Positions 27,641 through 39,568 are shown, counted from the stretch's first letter. The stretch: DNA of 64,000 bases from Limosilactobacillus equigenerosi DSM 18793 = JCM 14505 (GCF_001311375.1 NZ_BBAS01000003.1:1-64000); one strand, 5' to 3'. A program made the numbers and translations. Notes: generated from the sequence alone by a model not told the origin.

Positions 27641-28561
27641 ATGGATTCAAATAAGCATGTCACGAAAGGAATTGTGGTCGCCGGATTGGCTTCCCTCAGT
27701 TGGGGGATTTCGGGAACGGTTTTACAATTAATTTCCCAAAACTTAGCCATTCCCGCCAGTTGGATGTTGTCGACCCGGACATTCTTCACGGGGTTAATTT
27801 TATTAATCGTGAGCGCCTTTTTATACCGGGGACAATTATTCAATGTCTTTAAGACTAAGCGGAGCGCAATTTCAGTTGTGAGTTATGCGATTTTTGGGCT
27901 CGGGTTGAACTTATTAACGTTCTACTATGCGGTGCAAACCGGGAACGCATCAACGGCGACGATTTTACAATACTTGTCACCATTGTTCATCGTGTTAGGA
28001 TCAGTGTTCTTCCAACGTAAATGGCCAATGCGGACCGATATTATCGCTTTTGTGATAGCGTTAATCGGGGTGTTAATGTGTATTACCCGGGGTGATATTA
28101 CCCACTTAGCCGTTCCAATGAACTCCTTGTTGTGGGGGATTGGATCCGGGATTACGGCGGCCTTTTACGTGGTCTTACCGAAGCACGCAGCGGCTGAGAA
28201 TCCACCATTAATTGTCCTTGGTTGGGGGACGATGATTGCCGGACTTTGTTTCAACTTAATTCATCCATTTTGGACGAATACGCCGGACTTAACACCAACT
28301 TTAATCGCTTCTGTTTCGACGGTAATTATGTTTGGGACGATTATTCCATTCGGGATGTTACTTTACGCGTCTCGGTTAGCACCGTCAGACGTGATTAGTA
28401 TCATGGATGCGCTCCAACCAATTGTTACGAGTATCTTGAGTGTGATTTTCTTCCACCTCGACTTAAATGCGGTTGAAATTGTTGGGATTATTATCGTAAT
28501 TGCAGCGATTTACATCCTCCAATGGGGCCGGAGTCGGGTGAAAGAAACCGAAGAATTGTAA
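27641..28561 (+). CDS. EamA/DMT-family transporter
   Basis: 306 residues, intact, ATG after tgaggag. Ten membrane segments in two EamA repeats. The first has SLSWGISGTVLQLIS and TFFTGLILLIVSAFLY, and the second begins LLWGIGSGITAAFYVVLPK. Carboxylate and amino-acid exporters of the RhaT/EamA type share this pattern. An extended -10 (TGCTAGAAT, about 27588-27596) lies upstream. The gene stands alone and converges with the hydrolase gene across a shared terminator. Confidence 0.85.
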   Translation: MDSNKHVTKGIVVAGLASLSWGISGTVLQLISQNLAIPASWMLSTRTFFTGLILLIVSAFLYRGQLFNVFKTKRSAISVVSYAIFGLGLNLLTFYYAVQTGNASTATILQYLSPLFIVLGSVFFQRKWPMRTDIIAFVIALIGVLMCITRGDITHLAVPMNSLLWGIGSGITAAFYVVLPKHAAAENPPLIVLGWGTMIAGLCFNLIHPFWTNTPDLTPTLIASVSTVIMFGTIIPFGMLLYASRLAPSDVISIMDALQPIVTSILSVIFFHLDLNAVEIVGIIIVIAAIYILQWGRSRVKETEEL

Positions 28562-28575
28562 ATAATAAATTAAAA

Positions 28576-28617
28576 AATGAACCTCGTCATTAGCTGTTGC
28601 TAGTGGCGAGGGTTTTG
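28576..28617. terminator. Bidirectional terminator
   Basis: Stem acctcgtcattagc / gctagtggcgagggttt between the convergent transporter and hydrolase genes. Confidence 0.8.
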
Positions 28618-28621
28618 TTAG

Positions 28622-29374
28622 TTAATGAGTTACAAAGTTGACAACAAGTTGCTTAACGTTGCTTCGTTGTGTACCGGGACCGATGAGTCGGTGACTGGCA
28701 CCATCAATTAAGTGGAGCGTGCTGTTCGCGTAAATTTGGTCGTAGCGTATGGAGGCTTGGTAGTTAACAATTTGATCGGCTGTCCCGTGAATTAGTAAAA
28801 CCGGCTTGGTAAATCCAGCTGCCGTTTCATAGATATGAAGCCGTTGCGCGGTCCGAAAATAAGCCCCTCCAACCGTGAAACCGTCAACGTCAATGGATTC
28901 AGGAATGTGGTTGGGATCATACGTGACGCCTTGGCAAACACCGGCGTTAGCGTCATCAACCAAGGTCGCAGCCGGAGCGAGTAAGACGAGGTCATCCACG
29001 AGGTCATGGTAGTAAGCGGCGACCATGCTGGCCACGACGCCACCTTGGGAATGGCCAATCAGAGTTAGGCGGGCGGGGTGAAAGTCGTGGATAGCTTGCT
29101 TTAAAATCGCAATGGCATCGTCAATTTCGTTGAGCACCGTCATGTCGGCGAAGTCACCATCGCTGTCGCCACAACCGTTAAAGTTCATCCGTAAGGTCGG
29201 AATTCCGGCGGCGTTGAGGTCATCCTTTAAATCGAAGAGTAGATTGGCTTGGTCATGCCCGATGTCACCCTTAAACCCATGGAATAAAATGGCGAGGTGA
29301 TGGCCAGCGTTTTCTTGCGGTCCGGTTAATTCGCCCCGTAAGGTTAAACCGGCGCGTTGGACAAGATATTGCAT
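28622..29374 (-). CDS. Alpha/beta hydrolase (cinnamoyl/feruloyl esterase-like)
   Basis: 250 residues on the minus strand, intact, ATG preceded by ggagga. N-terminal strand and oxyanion segment LAILFHGFKGDIGHD, nucleophile elbow GHSQGG (Ser about 112), Asp in HGTADQIV, and His in DGASHRL (about 228). FNGCGDSDG after strand 4 and the length match the lactobacillus cinnamoyl esterase group. Likely a cytoplasmic esterase for small acyl esters. The substrate is inferred. Confidence 0.85.
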   Translation of the reverse strand: MQYLVQRAGLTLRGELTGPQENAGHHLAILFHGFKGDIGHDQANLLFDLKDDLNAAGIPTLRMNFNGCGDSDGDFADMTVLNEIDDAIAILKQAIHDFHPARLTLIGHSQGGVVASMVAAYYHDLVDDLVLLAPAATLVDDANAGVCQGVTYDPNHIPESIDVDGFTVGGAYFRTAQRLHIYETAAGFTKPVLLIHGTADQIVNYQASIRYDQIYANSTLHLIDGASHRLIGPGTQRSNVKQLVVNFVTH

Positions 29375-29568
29375 GAGTTAATCCTCCAAAGTTTTTTTAG
29401 GATTATGATACACCTTAATAGGATTGGATTCATATGATGTTACTAGTTCGTTCACGAAAGTGGTAGTTCATAAAGGTTTCTGAGAATTGTTTGCTTATGT
29501 TTAACTACATCGTGATATATTAGATATTGAGTTTATACATTTAATAAATTAAAAAGGAAAAAGTAAGT

Positions 29569-32350
29569 ATGAAACAAGGAATAAATACATCTGAAGAAAT
29601 TAAGCGTAAATTATGGGAAGGTGCCAATAATTTACGAGGATCAATGGAAGCAAGTAAATATAAAGATTATATGCTTGGGTTGATGTTTTATAAGTTTTTA
29701 AGTGATAGAACATTAGATTGGTATAAAAAGAATGCCGGGGTTAAAAATGAAGCTAACTTATTAAGTGAATATCGAAATGCATTTAATAAATGGGGGGATA
29801 AATTATCAAATGCCATAAAATCTAATTTAAGGTACGTAATTAAACCTCAATATTTATATCAACAATGGATTGAAGATATAAAAAATGGGGAATTTGAACT
29901 TGAAAAAGTCACATATGGTTTAGAAGATTTTGAACGATCAATCGCAATTGGCGATAGTAATAATGACGATGATTTTAAAGGATTGTTTTCTACGTCAATT
30001 ATAAATATGTCAGATACCGCGTTGGGAAATGATATAAAAAAAGCGGAATAAGAATATTAGTGATTTATTGATGCTATTTGCTGATTTAAATATGGTTGAT
30101 TTGCAATCGACGGACATTCTTGGTGATGCTTATGAGTATCTTATTGGTCAATTTGCTTCTGATGCTGGTAAAAAGGCTGGTGAATTTTATACTCCACGTC
30201 AAGTTAGTGAAGTTATGGCACAAATTATTGCTAAGAATAATGAAGTTAGATCAATTTATGACCCAACGGTTGGATCTGGGTCGTTGCTGTTGACAGTAGG
30301 TAAACATTTGGGAAAGGATTCGCAAAAATTATTAAAGTATTATGGTCAAGAATATAATACAGAAACGTATAATTTAACGCGGATGAATTTATTATTACAT
30401 GGAGTTAGTCCAGATTACATGACTATTAAAAATGGAAATACGATGTCACAGGATTGGCCAGAAGATCCGAATCGTCCTGGGGAGGGTGTGCAATTTGATG
30501 CTGTTGTAATGAACCCACCGTATTCTGATAAAAAGTGGAATAGCCATGAAGATGTTCCATTAAAGGTTAGTGATCCAAGATTCGCTGATTTTGGTACTTT
30601 GCCACCTGATAATAAAGGTGATTTTGCTTATCTATTACATGGATTATTCCATTTAGGACAACAAGGAACGATGGCGATTGTATTGCCGCATGGAGTGCTA
30701 TTCCGTGGCGATTCGGAAGCATTGATTCGCCAAAAATTAGTTGATAAAAATTATCTTGATGCGATTATTGGATTGCCAAGTAATATGTTTAAGAATACTG
30801 GAATTCCAGTTGTTGTTTTAATTTTGAAGAAGAATCGTAATTTAAATGATCCAGTATTAATAATAGATGCGTCTAATGATTTTATTAAAATTGGTAAAAA
30901 TAATGTATTACGTGATCAAGATATAGCTAAAATTGTGGATACATATGTCCAAAAGAAAGAAATACCTAATTACAGTCATGTGGCAAGTTATGATGAAATT
31001 AAAGAAAATGGATATAATTTAAATATTCCACGATATGTCGAAGCAATTGATAACGAACTTATTCAAGATGTTGATGGACATTTATTAGGTGGTATACCTA
31101 AAAAAGCCATTCAACAGTTAAGTGTATTAAAAAAAGCTGATCCAGAATCTTTTAATGATTCATTCGATGAAATACGACCTGGTTATGTACGCCTAAATCA
31201 AGACATTAACGAATTAAAATTAAATGTATTAAATAGTACCATAGTTGTAAGAAAAATTGATAATTTAAAAGATGAATTAGAAAATTATTTTAAGCAATCA
31301 TTTAGTAAGTTGAGTAGTATTAGTAGTAACTCTCCAATAGATTTAAATGAATTAAAAGAGTCTCTTTTGCAAGAAGTTAAATCTATATTAGAAAAATACG
31401 AAAACGTCAATGAATATGATGGTTATCAGATTATGGCTACTTTGTGGTCTCAATATTTAGAAAGAGATTTAGAATTGATTAGTGTTTCTAATTTATATGA
31501 AGTTGGGAAAACACGGCAGCCCCATATGGTAATGAAGGGACAAGGAAGTAAACGACATGAAGAACAAGATGGATGGATTGGTACTATTGTTCCAAATGAA
31601 TTAATTAAGAATAACTTATTTGGGGACCAACTAAATAGTATTAGTGATTTGGAAATTAAATTTAATGATTATCAAAATCGATTAGATGAAATCAGAGATT
31701 CTTTATCTGAAGATGATGGTGAATTTGACGTGTTGAATGATGATAATAGTGAATTTAATTCCAAAGAGGTATCTAAGGAACTTAAGGATTCACTAAGTAA
31801 GATTGATATTCCAGAAGTTAACAGGTTACAAGATGTTGCAAAATTTTTAGAAGGAAAGCCAGGTAAGCAAGCTCAGATTGATTATATGTTAGAACATTCT
31901 GAAATTAACTGGGACAAAATTGAAAAAAAATAAAAATGGAACAATTAAGAAGAGTGGTATTAATAATCAAATTAAATATTTAAAAAAATAATGTTAAATT
32001 TTCAGAAGGAAGTTTTGAAAGTAAATTAACTGAAGTTAATAACCTGATTAATAAGAAAACTAAATTATCAAAAGAAATTAAGAATGCTTATAAAAAAATT
32101 GGACGATTTAGTTTTTGAAAAGATAGAGAACTTAACTGACCAAGAAATTGATAATTTAATGTATGAAAAATGGTTTGGTTCTCTATTGCCTCAATTTATT
32201 AATTTAGTTAAATCACCAATTAATAAGGATATTGATACGTTGAATCAATTAAGTCAGATGTATTCTGAAACGATTTCACAAATTGATGATGAAATTAATA
32301 CTCTTGAAAAAGAATTTAATCAATTATTAAGTGAATTGGTGGTGAAATAA
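29569..32350 (+). CDS. hsdM: Type I restriction-modification methyltransferase subunit (frameshifted)
   Basis: ATG at 29569. N-terminal HsdM domain: KRKLWEGANNLRGSMEASKY and KDYMLGLMFYKFLSDRTLDW. The reading frame breaks near 30045 and continues with EFYTPRQVSEVMAQII, SAM motif DPTVGSGSLLLTV and catalytic NPPYSDKKW (motif IV, N6-adenine type). A long helical C-terminal region runs to about 31933, shifts, and ends at 32350 with LTDQEIDNLMYEKWFGSLLP, the usual HsdM terminus that contacts HsdS. The stop overlaps the hsdS ATG. About 920 residues. The region is AT-rich compared with the flanks, in line with horizontal acquisition. Confidence 0.85.
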
Positions 32351-33576
32351 TGGTTAGTAAAGAGAAGAATATACCGAAACGAAGATTTAAAGAGTTTGAA
32401 AATGCTCCCGCCTGGGAACAGCGGAAGTTGGGGGAACTAGGTAATACATACACTGGATTATCTGGAAAAACAAAAGATGATTTTGGGCATGGGAGTGCAC
32501 AATTTGTTACGTATATGAATGTTTATAGTAATTCCATCGCTAAATTAAATGATACGGATAATGTAGAGATAGATGATCATCAAAATAAAGTCCAATATGG
32601 AGATGTATTTTTTACTACTTCATCTGAAACGCCAGAAGAAGTTGGATTAACATCTGTGTGGCTTGGTAATGATGATAATACTTATTTAAACAGCTTTTGT
32701 TTTGGCTATAGACCAAAAATAGAAATTGATCCTTATTATCTTGCTTATGTATTACGTTCAAACATAATAAGACGAAAAATGTTTGTTTTAGCTCAAGGGG
32801 TTTCTAGATTTAATATTTCTAAGAAAAAAAGTTATGGAACTTAGTATCCCTATGCCTTCAATTGAAGAACAACAACACATTGGTTCATATTTAATGAAAT
32901 TAGATACCCTCATCACCCTTCAACAGTGTAAGATTGACAAACTGAAAAATCTTAAAAAAATCTTATTTATCTGAATTATTTCCGTCTGATGGGGAAAACT
33001 TATCAAAACGAAGATTTAAAGAGTTTGAAAATGCTCCCACTTGGGAACAGCGGAAGTTGGGGGAACTAGGTAATACATACACTGGATTATCTGGAAAAAC
33101 AAAAGATGATTTTGGGCATGGGAATGCACAATTTGTTACGTATATGAATGTTTATAGTAATTCCATCGCTAAATTAAATGATACGGATAATGTAGAGATA
33201 GATGATCATCAAAATAAAGTCCAATATGGAGATGTATTTTTTACTACTTCATCTGAAACGCCAGAAGAAGTTGGATTAACATCTGTGTGTAAACAGCTTT
33301 TGTTTTGGCTATAGACCAAAAATAGAAATTGATCCTTATTATCTTGCTTATGTATTACGTTCAAACGTAATAAGACGAAAAATGTTTGTTTTAGCTCAAG
33401 GGGTTTCTAGATTTAATATTTCTAAGAAAAAAGTTATGGAACTTAGTATCCCTATGCCTTCAATTGAAGAACAACAACACATTGGTTCATATTTAATGAA
33501 ATTAGATACCCTCATCACCCTTCAACAGCGTAAGCTAGATAAGCTAAAAAAATTTAAAGAAAGCATATTTATCTGA
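32350..33576 (+). CDS. hsdS: Type I restriction specificity subunit with duplicated target-recognition domain (broken)
   Basis: ATG at 32350 overlapping the hsdM stop. The first TRD begins KRRFKEFENAPAWEQRKLGE and ends with the conserved helix region MPSIEEQQHIGSYLMKLDTL. One extra A near 32828 shifts the frame. The second half starts again with the same sequence (WEQRKLGELGNTYTGLSGKT), almost identical to the first, but lacks 26 bp near 33289, which breaks it. Normal HsdS proteins have two different TRDs. Two identical ones would recognise an inverted symmetric bipartite site, or they mark a recent recombination or gene conversion. Confidence 0.8.
32377..32926 (+). repeat. hsdS direct repeat, copy 1
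   Basis: 550 bp nearly identical to 33006-33528. The copies differ by a few substitutions, one base in an A-run and a 26-bp deletion in copy 2. Confidence 0.9.
33006..33528 (+). repeat. hsdS direct repeat, copy 2
   Basis: 523 bp copy of 32377-32926. Lacks the 26 bp between tctgtgtg and taaacagc present in copy 1. Confidence 0.9.
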
Positions 33577-33623
33577 GATGTTTATTTAAATTTTAATGAT
33601 CAGGTAAAGGAGTTAATATTTGT

Positions 33624-36600
33624 ATGGTTATACATGATAAAGACGCTAGTGAAAAACAATTTCAAGAAAGATTCGTTAATGAGTTAAAGAAATTTAGATG
33701 GGAAGCTCCAGAAAAATTGGATGGAAATAAAGTTAGCGTCACTGTTCAAAGCTTAATTGATAATTGGCGTAATGAATTAAACCGATTAAATTCTGAAGAA
33801 TTAGATCATGTTCCTTTAACTGATAGTGAATTTAATCAAGTTATGGATAAAGTTAGGGCGATTAGTAATAGTTTTGAAGCATCAAAATTATTATCAATGG
33901 AAAATGGGATAGGTAAAATAGATGGTATTTACCGGGACACTAATCCTAAAGTAACGCATAGTCAGGTTACTTTAAAAATTTTTAATAAACCACAGGTCTC
34001 AGGGGGAAGCTCTAGCTATCAGGTTGCACGAGAAGTTGTAACTGATCACGGAAATCGATTTGATATTGTTTTGTTAATCAATGGCCTTCCTTTGATTAAC
34101 ATTGAACAGAAACGTACAGATAAAACAATTAAGGAAGCTTATGGACAATTTAAGAGATATTACCGGGATGGCGAATATCAAAATAATTTTATGGCGTTTT
34201 CTCAAATGATGGTAGTTACTTCTGAAATTGAAACAAAGTACTTTGCCACACCTAAATCACTGGACGATTTTAATCCTAAATTTGTTTTTCATTGGGCTGA
34301 TAAACAAAACAACATAATTAACTATTGGAAAAAAATAATTTCAGATTTTCTTATGATTCCTATGGCTCATCAAATGGTGGGCGATTATTTAGTAATCGAA
34401 TCTGGAAAGCGACCAGAAAATGAACGTCATATGCTAATGCGGCCTTATCAAATTCATGCTTTACAGGCTATAGAAGGAGCTGCGTTAGGTAAGGATGAGA
34501 TAGGTTATCCACACGGCGGATTTATATGGCATACTACAGGATCCGGTAAAACGATTACATCGTTTAAAACTGCGTTAGTTTTGTCTACTAGGCTTAGTTA
34601 TGATAAAGTCGTTTTTATGGTTGATCGTAAAGAACTCGACGCTAATACAGAAGAAAGTTTCAAGTCATATTCAGAATATGAATCTGTAGAAGTTGCGGGA
34701 ACAGCGTCAACGCATCAATTAAGAACTAAATTATTGAAAGGTAAAAGTAAAATTATTGTTACAACAACATATAAAATTTCTAACTTAGTAAAAGATTTAG
34801 TTGAATCAAAGGATAATTCACTATCTGATAAGAGAATTATTTTTATTGTTGATGAAGCTCAACGAACAACCATGGGGAAAATGATGGCTTCAATTAAGGA
34901 TTATTTTCAAAAGAATGGATTATTTTATGGCTTTACAGGGACACCATTATTTGATGAAAATAACGCTAAGGGATTAGTTCATAAGATAAAAGATAAGCAA
35001 AAGAGTGAGCTAATCAATACTACTGAAAAATTGTTTGGTCCAGAATTACATCGCTACACGATTGATGAGGCAATCCGGGATGGAAATGTCTTAGGATTTA
35101 ACGTTGATTATATAAATACCGGTGAATTTAAAGATTATGACGAACTGAAGGATAAATTAATTCATAAATTATATGGTGAAAATGCTACTAGGGAAGAAAA
35201 AAAGAGAAATATACAGATTGTCAGATTTAAAAACAGAGGAGAAAGCAAAAGCAGAATCTTTGTTTGGGTATATAGATGAAACACACATCCCTAAAGTTGT
35301 TACGGATATTATAGAAGGATGGGATAATCAATCTAAGCAAAAACAGTTTAATGCAATTCTCACGGTGGCACATAAGGATCGTGTAATTAATTATTATCAA
35401 GAATTTAAAAAAACAATTAGCTAATCTGGTAAAAAGATAAATATTGCAATGACGTTCAGTTTTGGAAATGAGAATGACCCTGACAACATCGTTTCCTACG
35501 ATATCAAAGAAATGATGTTTAAAGATTATGCAGAATTTACAGGAGTTGAATTTATCCCTGAAGATGCTAAACATGGTGAGAATGAATACTTTTCAGATTT
35601 AATTGATCGCACCAAGCGTGGGGGGAGCGGACGTAATCCAAAAAAAATATTGATTTAGTAATTGTAGCTGATCAACTTCTTACGGGATATGATTCTAAAA
35701 GATTAAATACGCTTTATGTTGATAGAAAACTAGAACTTCAAGGGTTAATACAAGCATATTCAAGGACCAATCGTGTTTTTGATAGTTCAAAAGAATTTGG
35801 TACAATTATAAACTATAAATATCCTGAAATTACCAAATCTCATGTTACGGAAGCAATTAAGCTGTATGGTAGTGGTGGTAATTCAAGTCGAATTATTGTT
35901 GAAGATTACTCAGTTGCGGTAGGTAATTTAGCTACTTCTATTTATGAATTAAAAGAAACTTTACCAAATCCAACTGAATGGATTAATTTAATGAATGATG
36001 AAGAAAAAAAGGAATTATTTATTTCAGCATTTACAGTTGCTTCAAAATGTCTTAATTCAGTTACGCAATACTACTGTTTTAAGTGGGATAATCAATCATT
36101 TGGTTTAACAGAACATAAATGGAAACAATATGTTGGAGCGTTCAAAAATTTAACAGATAGCGATGATTCTTCTCGTGACGATGTTCCTGTTGTTGATTTA
36201 TATAGTACTAAATTGCAAGGAACGGAGATTATTGATTCACAACATATTTTAAATTTAATTGGTGAAAAGACCACAGTCGAAGGTGATAATCAAACAATTA
36301 ATGATGAAGTATTACGATTAATTAATGAGGAAATTGAGGACTTAAGTAATTTGGGTAAGGATCAACAATCTAAATTATTAAAGAGATTTGTTGATAAAGT
36401 ACTTGTCCCAGGTGAAATTCCTGCAGGAGTACGAATAGATGATGAATTTAATAAATGGAAAAAAATCTTTACAGTATAATGAAATAGTTAATTTGTGTGA
36501 TGAGTGGGGATTTGATGCTGATATGGTAAGTGAATCAGTAGAAGAATATTCTTTGGATAATCCTGATGTAATTCCGTTTATTAATGAAATTTATACTACT

Positions 36601-36696
36601 GAGTCATATGAAAGAGCAAAGATGGAATTTAGTTCTCAATTAACATATACAATGGAAGCATCAGAAATGTTGCCAGATTGGATGAAAAAAAATTAA
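33624..36696 (+). CDS. hsdR: Type I restriction endonuclease/translocase subunit (frameshifts and an in-frame stop)
   Basis: ATG at 33624. N-terminal nuclease core with FDIVLLINGLPLINIEQKR (PD-(D/E)XK pattern), then helicase motifs HTTGSGKTITSF (Walker A), FIVDEAQRTT (DEAD-like), FTGTPLF, and later LLTGYDSKRLNTLYVDRKL with LIQAYSRTNRV (motif VI). Breaks occur near 35200, 35645 and 36460. In addition a TAA at 35422-35424 interrupts an otherwise continuous frame (KKTIS stop SGKKINIAMTFSF). That one is a substitution-type nonsense codon rather than a homopolymer shift, so the gene may be truly inactive. Full length would be about 1020 residues. Confidence 0.85.
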
Positions 36697-36806
36697 GAAA
36701 AAAATATGAATAGATAAGAATTTACATCGCATAGAGTGAAATCTTTGTGGTTAACGTTTTAACTAAAAATTATACATTGATATTAGATCAATATTGTTAA
36801 TGTAAT

Positions 36807-36845
36807 AAAAAGGATCAAAAGTTCCTTAACTTTTGATCCTTTTTA
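36807..36845 (+). terminator. Rho-independent terminator after the hsd operon
   Basis: Perfect stem ggatcaaaagtt / aacttttgatcc with A and T flanks. The rest of the 36697-37078 gap holds only AT-rich sequence and the next promoter. Confidence 0.95.
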
Positions 36846-36984
36846 TTTCGCTGTTCCCAAGCGTCATAATAATTGTTTATAAATTATATTGTATTTTGTA
36901 ATTGAATCACCAAGAAGGCACTGTATATTGTGTTTTCTGTGTAGGTGAATAACAATATATTGTGGTTTGATACTGATTTGATAA

Positions 36985-37013
36985 TTGTATAATTTTAAGA
37001 ATATCGTTATAAT
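36985..37013 (+). promoter_or_regulatory. Promoter of the CBASS operon
   Basis: TTGTAT (36985-36990), 17-bp spacer, TATAAT (37008-37013), 66 bp before the TTG start of the nucleotidyltransferase. Confidence 0.6.
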
Positions 37014-37078
37014 TCATATGTATCATATAAATAACGAGTTTATGATATTTTTAAATAAAGTAAAGGAGAAGTGTAATA

Positions 37079-38139
37079 TTGAACGATACTAATCTAGTTT
37101 TACAAATTCTTGTTAATAATATTTCCTTATCAGATACTGCTAAGGAAAGAATAGCTAAGGAATATGAAGCCTTAGCTAAATTGTTTGATGCTAGTGATTT
37201 AGATGTTGATATTAAATATCAGGGGTCTTATGCTCTTGGAACATCAATACGACCGTTAAATCATGATGATGATTATGATATTGACTTGGTTTGTATTTTA
37301 AATAATGGATTAAACAATAAACCTGAAGAAATTAAACATAGTGTAGGGGATGTTTTACTTAATTCAGAACGATATAAAGATAAAGTAGAAGAAAATCGTC
37401 GCTCGTGGACTGTAGAATACTTTAATTCCCATGTTGATGTTCTACCTTCGATACTTGATCCTGATAATAATTCAGATTTACTTATTACCGATAATAAGAA
37501 TGGATATAATTTGATTAACTCTAGTCCGTTTAAGTTTAGAGATTGGTTTATTCGTATGAGTAATTATGTTCCAAAAAAGTGTTGATTATGCTAACTCAAT
37601 AGAAGAACCGGTAGATCAAGATGACAATGATGATAAGTTGAAGTCAATTGTTAAATTATTAAAATTTCATCGTGATAAATATTTTGATAAAAAAAGATAG
37701 TGAGTTAAAACCAATTTCTATGCTTTTAACCATTTTTGCGGCTCAACTTTATGATAATAGTTAGATTTAGAACATGCTCTTCAAAAAGTTGTTTGCGGAA
37801 TTAGAGGATTCTTAGAAGAAAATAATAATAAAGTAATTAATCCTGTTGATTCAAAGGAGAATTTTACCGATAAGTGGGAAGAATACCCTGAGCGTAAAGA
37901 AGCGTTTTTTGATTGGCTTAGTGACATCGAAAAATCATATAGTTGTATTAATTTGAGTAAATTAAAAAAATGTATTTGGGGAATCACGTGTTCAAAATGC
38001 TGTTAAGCAATTAGGTGAAATTCGAGGTAAGCAGAGGGATAATAATTTGTTCGGATTGAATAAGGATACAGGCCTTGAGTTAAGGGATAATAAGTATTCT
38101 AATTCTGGATATAAGAGGCACACTTTTTACGGAGATTGA
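37079..38139 (+). CDS. CBASS CD-NTase (cGAS/DncV-like nucleotidyltransferase, frameshifted)
   Basis: TTG start at 37079 after aaaggagaag. The first 168 residues carry the catalytic core: KYQGSYALGTSIRPL (G-S helix) and DDDYDIDLVCIL with the metal-binding Asp pair, then HVDVLPSIL for the third acidic residue. After shifts near 37570, 37690, 37760 and 37975 the C-terminal part reads DKWEEYPERKEAFFDWL and NSGYKRHTFYGD, as in bacterial CD-NTases of about 350 residues. It should make a cyclic oligonucleotide on phage infection. Followed directly by an E2-like gene and a membrane effector gene, so this is a CBASS locus. It is AT-rich, and the many shifts are in A/T runs. Confidence 0.85.
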
Positions 38140-38140
38140 T

Positions 38141-38575
38141 TTGAGAAATTTATTAATAACTAAGGGTAGAATAGAGGCTGCTAATACGAATAAATCACTT
38201 TTTATTGAAAAAAATGTTTTCTAAATAAGAAAAAAAACGAGAATTACAAATCATTATGATGGTAAAAGTTAGTAGCGATTTGTTTGATGGTGAGTATAAA
38301 GTTAAGTTTACGTTATTTGAGAAAAAAACGACCTCAAATAACAGTTTATGATTCAGAAATAACTACAGATAAAGTTGAAAAAAATACCACACATTTTTAA
38401 GAAATACTCAATTCCGGGAGAAGTAAGAATATGTCTTTATTACAATGGTAATGGTAAAAGAGAATATGGTAATGATATGGATTTTTTAAAAACCTTATTC
38501 CCTTGGACGTTAGAATGGATATATTTTTATCAGCTTTTCAAAGAAACTGGTAAATGGTATGGAGGGGGGATTTAG
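38141..38575 (+). CDS. CBASS E2-like conjugation protein (frameshifted)
   Basis: A TTG at 38141 preceded by ggag is the best start (LRNLLITKGRIEAANTNKSL). After shifts near 38225, 38320 and 38385 the protein continues DLFDGEYKVKFTLFEKK, RPQITVYDSEI, IPHIFKKYSIPGEVRICLYY and ends LKTLFPWTLEWIYFYQLFKE then TGKWYGGGI. The RICLYY Cys and the FPWTLEW...ETGKWYGGG end match the E2-like proteins of short type II CBASS operons, in which E2 acts on the CD-NTase. Its place between CD-NTase and effector agrees. No E1 or JAB gene is present, so this is the E2-only layout. Confidence 0.7.
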
Positions 38576-38577
38576 TA

Positions 38578-39455
38578 TTGTTTAAATTAAAAGAAAAGCA
38601 CTCCCGAAATAAACGATTTAGAGCGACTCAAATGTTCTTTAGAGAATTATTAACATGGCCGTTTTTGTTAACAATTATAATATCTTGCGGATTATACTAC
38701 TTATATTTTTATAAAAGAAATATTTTTCATGCACTTATACCTAAATTGATCGCAAATAATTCCTGTGCAGCAATGCTATCAGTGTTGACTAACCAATATT
38801 TTTCAACTGTTATATTAATTATATTTCCAATAGCTATTTATTTGTTTTTTTAGAAAGATATCGATGGAACATCTTAATAAATTAATTATTCCTCGTGATA
38901 AATATGTTATGTTTAGTTATAATTCATTTAAATTTTTTGTCTTATTAACAGGTCGAAATAGAATCTATGCCCAAAGTATACCAGTTCCATTGATTGCTCA
39001 ATTGTGTACAAAAAAAAGATAAATTTGATGTTATTATTAATGATATAGCTGAAGAGACATATCCGGTGAAAACAATAAAGATTAATGGTGAAAATAACAA
39101 TAATACTACAGCTAATATAATAATTAGTTCTACATATTGTGTTACTGAAGATAAGATTCCACAAACTTTACTAAAATATGATTTATATCATGTTTCGGAT
39201 TGGTTTGAAGGCGTAAACCGACATTATAATGAAGAATTAATTTATGAGGTAAAGAAACTTAAAAATAAATTATTGAGTGAAGGGATTTCTCAGATAAATT
39301 TATTACTGTATATTCCGCCTAAGGTAATTGAAAAATTAATGGTTGATGTATTTGATAGAACATTACCGTCTGAAGAACAATTTGAAGATGTTTATATTTA
39401 TGATTCCAGTTCTTCTAATGGTTTTATGTTTAAAAATCGTCACCATATTGTTTAG
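38578..39455 (+). CDS. CBASS effector: two-TM protein with SAVED-like sensor (frameshifted)
   Basis: TTG start at 38578 after ggagggggg, two bases after the E2-like stop. N-terminal basic stretch, then two membrane helices (LTWPFLLTIIISCGLYYLYF and YFSTVILIIFPIAIYLFF). After shifts near 38850 and 39010 a soluble domain of about 180 residues follows, with INLLLYIPPKVIEKLMVDVF and EDVYIYDSSSSNGFMFK. The layout matches Cap14-type 2TM-SAVED effectors, which sense the cyclic nucleotide and disrupt the inner membrane. The SAVED assignment is from pattern, so an alternative cyclic-nucleotide sensor fused to 2TM is possible. Confidence 0.6.
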
Positions 39456-39568
39456 TTTGCTTTTTAATGATTATGGTTTGTTTAATTACAAAATAATCGA
39501 TAATAACCCACTATCTTTTTATCGTAATTAAGTAATAGCTTGTTAATTGATAATTATAATTGGAACCG

